Shown one piece after another: positions 4,361 to 10,826 of a DNA stretch of 10,826 nt. The notes below the pieces were generated by a model that ran no database searches, was not told the DNA's origin, and was given only the letters and a program-made list of their open reading frames with translations. Both the position numbers and the translations under genes were made by a program. Numbering within the stretch: the first letter of the stretch is position 1; each line of letters opens with the position of its first letter. This stretch comes from Actinomycetota bacterium (GTDB lineage: Bacteria > Actinomycetota > Thermoleophilia > Solirubrobacterales > Solirubrobacteraceae). Location: assembly GCA_009699565.1 (NCBI GenBank), contig WLNX01000037.1, positions 1 to 10,826 on the forward strand, given 5' to 3'.

Positions 4361-5590
4361 GTGTCGCGGTCCAGCGACGACCTGTCCGGAGGCACTGCGC
4401 AGAGCGGTGACGAAGCTCTCACCGCCGCCGAGGCCGCAGAGCGCGTTGGGGTATCGGTCTCAACCCTGAGGCGGTGGGCATCGCTGGGTCTGTTCACAAC
4501 CAACGACACCTCTGACGGGTGGGGGCCGAGCGCAGTCGCGCAGGCCCGCGCTCTGGTGAAGTTGCGCGAGCGCGGCTACTCGATCGAGCAGATCCGCGAG
4601 GCTACCGACGACGGGCGCCTTGTCGGCTACAGCGACGAGCTTGTCGGCGAGGTCGTCGGCGAACGCTTCACTCTCGCCGAGGCCTCGAAGAAGAGCGGTC
4701 TCAAGGAATCAGAGATTGAGGAACTAATCGCGGCGCTCGGCCTGCCATCCGCTGCCGTCAACGACCTCGGTGCCGACGACGTCGAGATGTTCGGTTTCTT
4801 TTCGACCGCAATCGAATCCGGATTTCCCCGCGACGCGCTGCTTCAGACTGTCCGCGTCTACGGCCAGGCCGTCTCCAAGATCGCAGATGCCGAGGTTCGG
4901 CTGGTTCACCTTCACGTTCACGAGCCGCTGCTGCGCGACGGCGTTCCCAGCGAGAAGATCGAGCAGCAGATGGAGGGCATCACGAGTGGGCTGCTGCCGC
5001 TCTTCTCACCCGTGATCGACCATCTTCACAGGCGCTTTCTTACCCACTTTGTCGAGCAGGACATCGTTGGCCACATGGAGGATGACGGCGGGGCCAGCGA
5101 GGTCGGGCAGGTTCGCGTCGCAATCGCGTTTGCCGACCTTGCCGGCTACACACAGCTGACCGAAGAGGTCGGCGACGAGGAGGCCGCGGGGATCGTCGAA
5201 CGATTTGTCGGCAACGTCAACCAGTCGCTCCCCGACGAGGCGCGAATCCTCAAGACGATCGGCGACGAAGTAATGATCGTCTCATCCGACGCTGGATCGC
5301 TGACCGACTGGGCGGTCGGCTTCCAGATGCTCAGCAACGAGCGGCCACTGCCGAGAATCGGCATTCACTGCGGCAACGTCGTATTTCGCGACGGCGACTA
5401 CTTCGGGCGCGAAGTGAACCTTGCGGCCCGCGTAGCGGCAAGGGCTGCTGCCGGTGAAGTGCTCGTGACATGGCCGGTTGTTGAGACTTCCGGACGGCAC
5501 CTCGAGTTCGAGCTGATCGGGGAGGTCCAGCTGAAAGGGTTTAGCCAAGCAACCGAGCTCTACCTCGCCGACCTCGCCGAGGAAAAGTGA
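4361..5590 (+). CDS. MerR-like HTH / cyclase regulatory region / class III adenylate cyclase fusion
   Basis: 409 residues, GTG start; no membrane segment, so cytosolic. Residues 19-86 form a MerR-type helix-turn-helix (TAAEAAERVGVSVSTLRRWA, then LVKLRERGYSIEQIREATDD). Residues 102-235 contain a second helical module (RFTLAEASKKSGLKESEIEE, then DALLQTVRVYGQAVSKIADA), like the N-terminal regulatory domain of Rv1264-type cyclases. Residues 251-405 are the class III cyclase domain that makes cAMP from ATP. All key residues are present: metal-binding Asp 259 (FADLAGYT) and Asp 302 (KTIGDE), adenine-selecting Lys 298 and Asp 346 (DYFG), and transition-state Asn 353 and Arg 357 (VNLAAR). The spacing Asp-7-Asn-4-Arg equals that of mycobacterial adenylate cyclases. 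GGAAGG at 4341-4346 is too far upstream to be a good Shine-Dalgarno sequence. The gene is probably co-transcribed with the two before it and overlaps tilS by 4 nt. Confidence 0.9.
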   Translation: MSRSSDDLSGGTAQSGDEALTAAEAAERVGVSVSTLRRWASLGLFTTNDTSDGWGPSAVAQARALVKLRERGYSIEQIREATDDGRLVGYSDELVGEVVGERFTLAEASKKSGLKESEIEELIAALGLPSAAVNDLGADDVEMFGFFSTAIESGFPRDALLQTVRVYGQAVSKIADAEVRLVHLHVHEPLLRDGVPSEKIEQQMEGITSGLLPLFSPVIDHLHRRFLTHFVEQDIVGHMEDDGGASEVGQVRVAIAFADLAGYTQLTEEVGDEEAAGIVERFVGNVNQSLPDEARILKTIGDEVMIVSSDAGSLTDWAVGFQMLSNERPLPRIGIHCGNVVFRDGDYFGREVNLAARVAARAAAGEVLVTWPVVETSGRHLEFELIGEVQLKGFSQATELYLADLAEEK

Positions 5591-6567
5591 AAGGCGGTGC
5601 GGTGACATCCGCGCTGCTCGAGCGGGTCCGCTCCGGAGGACTGCTGGCGGGGGACGAACCGGTCCTGGTCTGCCTCTCGGGCGGCCGCGACTCCGTCTGC
5701 CTGCTCGACATCGCCGCCCTCCTCTGCGGGCCGCAGGCGGTGACGGCGCTGCACGTCAACTACGGCCTGCGAGAGACCGCCGACGAAGACGAGCTCTACT
5801 GCCGCGAGCTCTGCGCGCAGCTCGGCATTGAGCTGCACGTCGAGCGCGCCGAGGCTCCTCAGGGAGGCAACACCCAGGCCTGGGCGCGCGACCTGCGCTA
5901 CGGAGTCGGCGCCCAGCTCGCCGCCGCCAGCAAAGCACGTCTGGCTGCGGGCCACACCGCGAGCGATCAGGTCGAGACGATCCTTTACCGCCTCGCGGCC
6001 TCTCCCGGGCGCAGGTCGCTTGTCGGGATGGCAGATGAGCGCGGGCTGCTGGTAAGGCCGTTGCTCCGGGCCCGATTCACGCGCGACGAGACCGCCCAGT
6101 GGTGTCTCGCGAGAGAGCTCGAGTGGTGCGAGGACGAAACCAACGAGACCGACAAATATGCCCGCGGGCGCATCCGCGCCCAAGTACTGCCGGCGCTGCG
6201 GACAGTTCACCCGGCCACCGACGAGAACATTCTTCAGAGCGCAGAGCTGCTGCGCGACGAGTCGGAGGTGCTTGAGCTCGTCGTCGATACTGCGCTCGCG
6301 GGGAAGGACCGGATCGGCGTCGAGCACCTTGCTGCGCTGCCGCCGGCACTGGCGCGGCTGATCGTCCGTCGCCTGGCTGAAGCCGCGACCGGCTCGCTCT
6401 GCCCGCAGGCCGCATCGAGACTGGATGAGATTCTGCTCCTCAGTCGCGCGGCCAGCACCGCCGCGGCGCTGGATGTCGGCTCGGGCGCCCGCGCCGTGGT
6501 CGAGGGCGGGATGCTCTCCTTCGAGCGCTCTCCGGCTCGCGCTCCGCGCCCTCCGGTCGAAGGGTAG
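5587..6567 (+). CDS. tilS: tRNA(Ile)-lysidine synthase
   Basis: 326 residues. TilS attaches lysine to C34 of tRNA-Ile(CAU) using ATP, so that the tRNA reads AUA; it is usually essential. Visible marks: the PP-loop SGGRDS (31-36), HVNYGLR (56-62), NTQAWARDLRYG (95-106), AGHTASDQVETILYRL (121-136), and the DETNETDKYARGRIRAQVLP block (183-202) that is typical of this family. After about residue 210 come helical segments. The protein is shorter than the ~430-residue E. coli form and lacks its last domain, as in many actinobacteria. GTG 5587 overlaps the cyclase stop (GTGA) with GAGG 4 nt upstream. GTG 5602 behind AAGGCGG is a close alternative that removes only five residues. The stop codon TAG is the first half of the TAGGCT box before hpt. 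Confidence 0.95.
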   Translation: MKGGAVTSALLERVRSGGLLAGDEPVLVCLSGGRDSVCLLDIAALLCGPQAVTALHVNYGLRETADEDELYCRELCAQLGIELHVERAEAPQGGNTQAWARDLRYGVGAQLAAASKARLAAGHTASDQVETILYRLAASPGRRSLVGMADERGLLVRPLLRARFTRDETAQWCLARELEWCEDETNETDKYARGRIRAQVLPALRTVHPATDENILQSAELLRDESEVLELVVDTALAGKDRIGVEHLAALPPALARLIVRRLAEAATGSLCPQAASRLDEILLLSRAASTAAALDVGSGARAVVEGGMLSFERSPARAPRPPVEG

Positions 6568-6578
6568 GCTCCATCGCA
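6565..6578 (+). promoter_or_regulatory. Candidate leaderless promoter of hpt
   Basis: TAGGCT (6565-6570) is followed by 8 nt and ATG 6579. Its TAG is also the stop codon of tilS. No Shine-Dalgarno sequence is properly spaced; GAAGGG at 6559-6564 is 14 nt away. No convincing -35 box is seen. Confidence 0.45.
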
Positions 6579-7124
6579 ATGAGCATTGATCCACCGATTG
6601 GCGAGATCCTCGTCCAGCCCGACCAGCTCAAGGAGAGGGTGCGTGCACTCGGTGCACAGATCAGCGCCGACTACGCCGATCGCGACCTCCTGATGGTCGG
6701 GGTCCTAAAAGGCGCAACCTTCTTCCTCGCCGACTTGATGCGGAAGGTCACGGTCCCGTGTGAACTCGATTTCATGGCTCTGGCCTCCTACGGCTCGCAG
6801 ACCGACTCGAGTGGCGTCGTTCGGATCCTCAAAGACCTCGACGTGCCGATCGTCGGCCGCGACGTCCTGATAGTTGAGGACATCGTCGATTCGGGACTGA
6901 CATTGCAGTACCTGCTGCGCAATCTCGGGGCCCGCGATCCAAGGACGCTTGAGGTCTGCTCACTGCTGACCAAGCCCGAGCGCCGCAAGGCCGACGTCCC
7001 AATCAAGTACGTCGGATTCGAGATTCCGAATCGTTTCGCAATCGGCTATGGCCTTGACCACGCGGAACGCTGGCGCAACCTGCCTTATGTGGCGTCTCTG
7101 GCGCCGACGGAGGACCGCAAGTAG
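6579..7124 (+). CDS. hpt: Hypoxanthine (guanine) phosphoribosyltransferase
   Basis: 181 residues, the usual length. The enzyme joins hypoxanthine or guanine to PRPP, giving IMP or GMP, in purine salvage in the cytosol. Marks: GVLKGATFFLADL (41-53) with the non-proline cis-peptide region, the flexible catalytic loop SYGSQTDSSG (70-79), the PRPP-binding signature VLIVEDIVDSGLT (96-108) with two acidic residues and Asp 104 as likely catalytic base, Lys 132 (TKPERR) for the base's O6, and YVGFEIPNRFAIGYGLD (144-160), which packs on the purine and binds Mg through Asp 160. ATG 6579 lies 11 nt after the tilS stop. tilS-hpt-ftsH is a conserved order in Gram-positive bacteria; in Bacillus subtilis TilS and HprT have been reported to act together on ftsH expression, which may or may not hold here. 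Confidence 0.96.
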   Translation: MSIDPPIGEILVQPDQLKERVRALGAQISADYADRDLLMVGVLKGATFFLADLMRKVTVPCELDFMALASYGSQTDSSGVVRILKDLDVPIVGRDVLIVEDIVDSGLTLQYLLRNLGARDPRTLEVCSLLTKPERRKADVPIKYVGFEIPNRFAIGYGLDHAERWRNLPYVASLAPTEDRK

Positions 7125-7187
7125 CTCAGGCGTCTGCTGTTACTCTGAGTGTTCGGTATCAGCGCCGTCATCTGAGGGCTGTCTACC

Positions 7188-7203
7188 TACCGTATCCCAC
7201 ACA
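7188..7203 (+). promoter_or_regulatory. Candidate promoter of ftsH
   Basis: TACCGT (7188-7193) lies 10 nt before ATG 7204, so the transcript would start a few bases before or at the start codon; no Shine-Dalgarno sequence is present. The 79-nt gap after hpt is the longest in the window. It also holds TACTCT at 7141-7146, a possible second upstream -10 box, and a weak CTCAG/CTGAG inverted repeat (7125-7129 / 7145-7149). Confidence 0.4.
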
Positions 7204-9192
7204 ATGAGCCGATTTTTCAAGAGCGCAGCCTTCCCGATTCTGATCGTTGTCGTGCTCGCGTTCTTCGCGCAGCGGCTCATCAGCGGCGGCCAGAAGGTAA
7301 AGGCCCCCACTTACAGCGAATTCATCACTCAGCTCAACAGCGGCGACCTCAAGACCGTTGACCTGAAGACGAAAGACAACACCGTCGTCGTTACGCCTCG
7401 CACCGGCAAGGAATACGAGACCGGATTCACCGACGCCGGTTCCGATCGACTTGAAGCACAGCTCCAGAGCGCCGAAGACCAGGGCAAGCTCTCCGGCGGG
7501 TACAACATTCAGGGCCGCAAGACGAGCGGTTGGCTGTCACTGCTGACCTACGTGCTGCCGTTCCTGATCTTCATCGGCTTCTGGATCTTCCTGATGAATC
7601 AGATGCAGGGAGGAGGCTCGAAGGTGATGTCGTTCGGCAAGTCCCGCGCCAAGCGGATGACGGCCGATTCGCCGAAGATCACTTTCCGCGACGTGGCAGG
7701 CGTCGACGAAGCCGTCGAAGAGCTGCACGAGATCAAGGAGTTCCTCGAGAACCCGAAGAAGTTCCAAGCGCTCGGTGCACGAATCCCGAAGGGCGTATTG
7801 CTGTTCGGGCCTCCCGGCACCGGCAAGACGCTGCTGGCCCGCGCCGTTGCGGGAGAGGCGGGAGTGCCGTTCTTCTCGATCTCCGGCTCGGACTTCGTCG
7901 AGATGTTCGTCGGGGTCGGCGCAAGCCGCGTCCGTGACCTCTTCGAGCAGGCAAAGCAGAACTCGCCCTGCATCATCTTCGTTGACGAGATCGACGCCGT
8001 CGGCCGCCACCGCGGCGCCGGCATGGGCGGTGGGCACGATGAGCGCGAGCAGACGCTCAACCAGCTGCTTGTCGAGATGGACGGATTCACGATGACCGAC
8101 AACGTCATCCTGATCGCCGCCACCAACCGCCCGGACATCCTTGACCCGGCCCTGCTTCGTCCCGGCCGCTTCGACCGCCAGATCGTGGTTGACCGCCCCG
8201 ACCGCAAGGGCCGCGCGCGGATCCTCGATGTTCACACGCGCGGCAAGCCGCTGGCGAAGGAGATCGACACCGACACGCTTGCTGGGCAGACACCCGGCTT
8301 CACCGGCGCCGACCTCGCAAACCTCGTCAACGAAGCTGCCCTGCTCGCCGCTCGTCACGGCAAGCGCGAAGTCACCCAGGTCGAGCTTGAAGAGGGCATC
8401 ATGCGAGTAATCGCAGGGCCCGAGAAGAAGACCCGCGTGATGAGCGACAAGGAACGGCTGATCACAGCCTTCCACGAGATGGGCCATGCAATCGTCGGCC
8501 ACTACCTCGAGTTCTCCGACCCGGTCCACAAGATCTCCATCGTCAGCCGCGGACAGGCGCTTGGTTACACGATCTCAATGCCGCAGGAAGACCGCTTCCT
8601 CACCACCCGAGCAGAGCTGCTCGATTCGATGGCAATGACGCTTGGCGGCCGTGCAGCCGAGGAGATCGTCTTCGACGAGATCACAACCGGCGCATCCAAC
8701 GACATCGAGAAGGTCACCGCGACCGCAAAGCAGATGGTGATGCGCTTCGGCATGAGCGAGCGGCTTGGGCCACGCGTCTTCGGCCGCGATCAAGGCCAGC
8801 CTTTCCTTGGCCGCGAGTTTGCCTCCGAGCCCGATTACTCGGATGAGATCGCACGCGAGATCGATGACGAGATTCGTCGCATCGTCGAGTCTGCCCACCA
8901 GCGCGCGAAGGACATGCTTACCGAGCACCGTGAGGCACTCGAATCAACCTCGCGCATCCTGCTCAAGCGTGAGACGATCGAACGCGATGAATTCCTGGCA
9001 CTGCTTGGCGGAAAGACCGAAGAGGATGTCTTCGGTCCCGACGACGCTCCCGCTCCGCCGAGTGACGGCGCGCCCGAGGGTGCCGGCGAATCCGAGCGTG
9101 ACACTCCGCGTCCGCTTCCCCGCCCCGGCCTCGCCGGTGGTGCACTTGAGGCCCGCGGCCTCGACTTGCCTGAGAAGCCTGAACCGGCCTGA
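7204..9192 (+). CDS. ftsH: ATP-dependent zinc metalloprotease FtsH
   Basis: 662 residues. A membrane-anchored AAA+ protease that degrades damaged membrane and some soluble proteins. Order: membrane helix 1 (about 9-24), an extracytoplasmic domain to about 108, helix 2 (about 111-131, LTYVLPFLIFIGFWIFL), then the AAA domain with Walker A GPPGTGKT 202-209, pore motif MFVGVGA 234-240, Walker B IIFVDEID 257-264, and the second region of homology TNRPDILDPALLRPGRFDR 307-325. The protease domain has HEMGH (424-428) and the third zinc ligand Asp 500 in GASND. The tail from about 612 is Pro/Gly/acidic and probably disordered. ATG 7204 is chosen over an upstream in-frame start at 7048, which lies inside hpt: SRFFKSAAFPILIVVVLAFF is a normal FtsH beginning. 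HEMGH replaces the commoner HEAGH but keeps the catalytic pattern. folP follows 24 nt later. Confidence 0.97.
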   Translation: MSRFFKSAAFPILIVVVLAFFAQRLISGGQKVKAPTYSEFITQLNSGDLKTVDLKTKDNTVVVTPRTGKEYETGFTDAGSDRLEAQLQSAEDQGKLSGGYNIQGRKTSGWLSLLTYVLPFLIFIGFWIFLMNQMQGGGSKVMSFGKSRAKRMTADSPKITFRDVAGVDEAVEELHEIKEFLENPKKFQALGARIPKGVLLFGPPGTGKTLLARAVAGEAGVPFFSISGSDFVEMFVGVGASRVRDLFEQAKQNSPCIIFVDEIDAVGRHRGAGMGGGHDEREQTLNQLLVEMDGFTMTDNVILIAATNRPDILDPALLRPGRFDRQIVVDRPDRKGRARILDVHTRGKPLAKEIDTDTLAGQTPGFTGADLANLVNEAALLAARHGKREVTQVELEEGIMRVIAGPEKKTRVMSDKERLITAFHEMGHAIVGHYLEFSDPVHKISIVSRGQALGYTISMPQEDRFLTTRAELLDSMAMTLGGRAAEEIVFDEITTGASNDIEKVTATAKQMVMRFGMSERLGPRVFGRDQGQPFLGREFASEPDYSDEIAREIDDEIRRIVESAHQRAKDMLTEHREALESTSRILLKRETIERDEFLALLGGKTEEDVFGPDDAPAPPSDGAPEGAGESERDTPRPLPRPGLAGGALEARGLDLPEKPEPA

Positions 9193-9216
9193 CCGGCGCC
9201 CGAGGCTGGCGGTTCG

Positions 9217-10032
9217 ATGAGCGCTGCTTGGAAGGTGATGGGTGTCTGCAACGCGACTCCCGACTCTTTCTCCGACGGCGGCATGCTGCCGACGGCTGAT
9301 GCGGCTGTGGCCCACAGCCTCCAAATGGTCAAGGAAGGCGCGCAGATCATCGACGTCGGCGGAGAGTCAACGAGGCCGGGGGCGGACCCGGTGGGGGAGA
9401 CCGAAGAGCTGCGCCGCGTGATACCGGTGATCGAGGGAATCGCGGCGGCGCAGTCGGGAGCACAGATCAGCGTGGACACGACCAAGGTTGCGGTCGCGAA
9501 AGCCGCTCTCGACGCCGGAGCAAGCTACGTCAACGACGTCAGCGGCTTCTCGCTTGAACCGGAGATGGCGGTGCTGGTAGCCGAGGCGGGATGCGACTGC
9601 TGCCTGATGCACATGAACGGAACCCCCCTGACAATGCAGCAGGATCCCCACTATGACGACGTCGTCGCTGAGGTCTCCGAGTACCTCGGCGAACGCGCTC
9701 AGGCTGCAATCGAGGCGGGGATTGCACGCGAGCGGATCGCGGTCGATCCGGGGATCGGATTCGGCAAGAGCCTCGACCACAATCTGGAGCTGCTCGCCGG
9801 TCTCGGCCGGATCGCGATGCTCGGCTACCCGGTCGTGGTCGGCGTATCGCGCAAACGCTTCCTCGGAGAACTGACCGGAGCGGACTCGCCTGAGCAGCGG
9901 GTAGCTGCAACCGTTGCCGCCAACGTCGTCGCCCTTTCCCGAGGCGCAAGCGTATTCCGCGTTCACGACGTGCGAGCAAATGTTGACGGCCTGAGGGTCG
10001 CGAGTGCTACCTTGGCGCGCGATGGCCGCTGA
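9217..10032 (+). CDS. folP: Dihydropteroate synthase
   Basis: 271 residues. It condenses p-aminobenzoate with dihydropterin pyrophosphate to give dihydropteroate in folate synthesis, and the family is the sulfonamide target. It is a TIM barrel with MGVCNATPDSFSDGG (8-22), IDVGGESTRPGA (45-56), ISVDTTK (84-90), YVNDVSGF (103-110), DPGIGFGKSLDHN (177-189), GVSRKRFLG (213-221) and the terminal RVHDV, all expected pterin-, pABA- or pyrophosphate-binding loops. ATG 9217 is preceded by GGCGG about 5 nt upstream, a modest Shine-Dalgarno sequence. No TAnnnT box is seen just before it, so it is probably read from the ftsH transcript. It overlaps folB by 11 nt. The protein looks complete. Confidence 0.96.
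   Translation: MSAAWKVMGVCNATPDSFSDGGMLPTADAAVAHSLQMVKEGAQIIDVGGESTRPGADPVGETEELRRVIPVIEGIAAAQSGAQISVDTTKVAVAKAALDAGASYVNDVSGFSLEPEMAVLVAEAGCDCCLMHMNGTPLTMQQDPHYDDVVAEVSEYLGERAQAAIEAGIARERIAVDPGIGFGKSLDHNLELLAGLGRIAMLGYPVVVGVSRKRFLGELTGADSPEQRVAATVAANVVALSRGASVFRVHDVRANVDGLRVASATLARDGR
9983..10013 (+). promoter_or_regulatory. Candidate folB promoter inside the end of folP
   Basis: TTGACG (9983-9988), 19 nt, TACCTT (10008-10013), then 8 nt and ATG 10022. This is the best -35/-10 pair in the window and would give a leaderless folB message independent of folP. The 19-nt spacer is a little long. Confidence 0.45.
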
Positions 10033-10462
10033 CGACGAACATGACGGGGACGAGGAGTTCGGCGACGAGTTCGGCGAGTCGGCATCGGAGATGACCGCGA
10101 CCAGCATCGAGGTCACCGGGCTCTCGCTTTACACCCACCACGGGGTAAGCGACGCCGAACAGGAGATTGGTCAGCGCCTGGTGTTCGACCTGCGCTTCGA
10201 CGTGGGCGCCTGCGATGCGACCGTCACCGACCGCGTCGAAGACACCGTTGACTACGGCCGCGTCTGCGAATTCGTCTCGCTGGTCGCACAGCGCCGCTCC
10301 TACCGCACGCTTGAAGCGCTCTGCACCGAGGTGGCCGGTCAGCTGCTTGACGAATTTGACACGCGCGAAGTATGGGTCAAGGCGACGAAGCCGGAACCGC
10401 CGATTGCGCTCGCGGTCGAGTCGGTCTCAGTTGAGGTTTGGCAGAGCGCGGCAGAACGATGA
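10022..10462 (+). CDS. folB: Dihydroneopterin aldolase with acidic N-terminal extension
   Basis: 146 residues from ATG 10022. FolB splits dihydroneopterin into hydroxymethyl-dihydropterin and glycolaldehyde, two steps before FolP. Marks: SIEVTGLSLYTHHGVSDAEQ (28-47) with the pocket HHGV and following Glu, GQRLVFDL (50-57), DTVDYGRV (74-81, with Tyr 78), RTLEALCTEVA (95-105, pterin-anchoring Glu) and VKATKPEPPI (119-128, with the catalytic-type Lys 123). The first 23 residues are an unusual acidic lead with 11 Asp/Glu that homologues lack. ATG 10091 would remove it exactly, so the true start is uncertain. TACCTT 8 nt before ATG 10022 favours the long form; GTG 10004 is unlikely because it lies upstream of that -10 box's end. 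It overlaps folP by 11 nt and the next gene by 4 nt (ATGA). Confidence 0.93.
   Translation: MAADDEHDGDEEFGDEFGESASEMTATSIEVTGLSLYTHHGVSDAEQEIGQRLVFDLRFDVGACDATVTDRVEDTVDYGRVCEFVSLVAQRRSYRTLEALCTEVAGQLLDEFDTREVWVKATKPEPPIALAVESVSVEVWQSAAER
10055..10078 (+). repeat. 12-bp tandem duplication in the folB N-terminal extension
   Basis: GAGTTCGGCGAC (10055-10066) is followed directly by GAGTTCGGCGAG (10067-10078), 11 of 12 bases identical, encoding EFGD-EFGE. This suggests that part of the acidic lead grew by local duplication. Confidence 0.75.
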
Positions 10463-10826
10463 GCACCGCCTTCGAACGGGCGACCGCTGTCGATTCGCTC
10501 GGCGATGGTGCCTACAGCGCGCTCTGCGACGTCGACTGGTCGGCGCCGCGCGGTCCAAACGGCGGCTACCTCGCCGCGATCATGGTCCGAGCGATGTCCG
10601 CCGAGCTTGCCGACCCCGCGCGCGAAGCGCGCTCGCTGACCCTTCACTACCTGAGTCCGCCGGTTGCAGGACCGATGCAGATCGCAGTCAAGGTCGAGCG
10701 CTCCGGGCGCACACTCACCACTCTCGGAGCCCGTCTCGAGCAGGACGGCAAGTGCTGTCTGATCGCGCTTGGGGCTTTCGCCGGGCCCTTCTCCGACAAG
10801 CGCCCGTTCGCCGCCGCAATGCCGAA
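10459..10826 (+). CDS. Thioesterase-like hotdog-fold protein (acyl-CoA thioesterase family), partial
   Basis: The first 122 codons are visible; the gene runs off the window end. ATG 10459 overlaps the folB stop in ATGA, so it is co-translated with folB. The sequence starts with SLGDGAYSALCDVDWSAPRG (residues 13-32), then PNGGYLAAIMVRAMSAEL (33-50), where the GG-YL-A turn and long helix are the core of the hotdog fold in TesB/4HBT-type thioesterases. Strands follow: SLTLHYLSPPVAG, MQIAVKVERSGRTLTTLGAR, and KCCLIALGAFAG. Such enzymes hydrolyse acyl-CoA thioesters, often as a double-hotdog protein of ~260 residues, of which only the first half is seen here. The position where folK often follows folB makes the context unusual, but there is no sign of a pterin role. 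The substrate is unknown. Confidence 0.78.
   Translation, partial: MSTAFERATAVDSLGDGAYSALCDVDWSAPRGPNGGYLAAIMVRAMSAELADPAREARSLTLHYLSPPVAGPMQIAVKVERSGRTLTTLGARLEQDGKCCLIALGAFAGPFSDKRPFAAAMP

Noticed and set aside
5560..6594. A 344-codon open frame antisense to tilS
   Set aside because: It lies wholly opposite a clear tilS gene, spans both tilS ends and has no coherent domain pattern.
7048..7203. An N-terminally longer FtsH starting within hpt
   Set aside because: The extra 52 residues lie mostly in the hpt frame region, look unlike FtsH, and would put the first membrane helix far from the N-terminus; ATG 7204 gives a normal start.
7537..8529. A 330-codon open frame antisense to ftsH
   Set aside because: It mirrors the highly conserved AAA domain of ftsH on the other strand. 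The translation has no recognisable motif, and the ftsH codon pattern explains its openness.
1..10826. Mobile elements, CRISPR, tRNA/rRNA genes, riboswitches, toxin-antitoxin pairs
   Set aside because: I saw no transposase or integrase, regular repeat-spacer pattern, tRNA-like cloverleaf, known riboswitch core or typical toxin-antitoxin pair; genes are housekeeping-like with uniform base composition.

Overview
The window is a dense, high-GC bacterial chromosome segment. It holds fifteen protein genes, two of them cut by the window ends, almost no intergenic DNA, and no mobile elements, RNA genes or CRISPR. The order tilS-hpt-ftsH-folP-folB, frequent GTG starts, and promoter-like TAnnnT boxes placed directly before start codons point to an actinobacterium. 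The MerR-cyclase fusion and general gene style would fit a deep lineage such as Thermoleophilia, but that placement is an inference. No gap between genes exceeds about 80 bases.

Left part (1-2374): the 3' end of a Ca2+/H+ antiporter; a small unrecognised protein of 83 residues; a PadR-type regulator overlapping an SRPBCC-fold protein by 4 nt; and a convergent unrecognised gene of 288 residues whose stop shares a CTAG with the SRPBCC stop.

Middle part (2375-5590): two 126-residue coiled-coil proteins, phasin-like and probably paralogous, lie on either side of a purine/uridine-type nucleoside phosphorylase on the opposite strand. Both are read from divergent gaps that carry the same motif, RGAGTAYYGT. 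The second coiled-coil gene (basic, Lys/Ala/Pro-rich tail) overlaps an SCP2-type lipid-carrier gene by one base. Next comes a fusion of a MerR-like DNA-binding domain, a probable cyclase regulatory region and a class III adenylate cyclase that keeps all key catalytic residues.

Right part (5587-10826): tilS (overlapping the cyclase by 4 nt), hpt, ftsH, folP, folB and a hotdog-fold thioesterase-like gene running off the end. This is the conserved tRNA-modification / purine-salvage / membrane-protease / folate neighbourhood. folE is missing from its common place between ftsH and folP, and a thioesterase-like gene sits where folK often follows folB.

No unmistakable new defence or mobile system is visible. 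The most interesting signals are (a) a repeated leaderless-promoter layout, (b) two symmetric divergent promoters in front of paralogous phasin-like genes, and (c) the MerR-cyclase fusion at the end of a possible lipid/granule operon.
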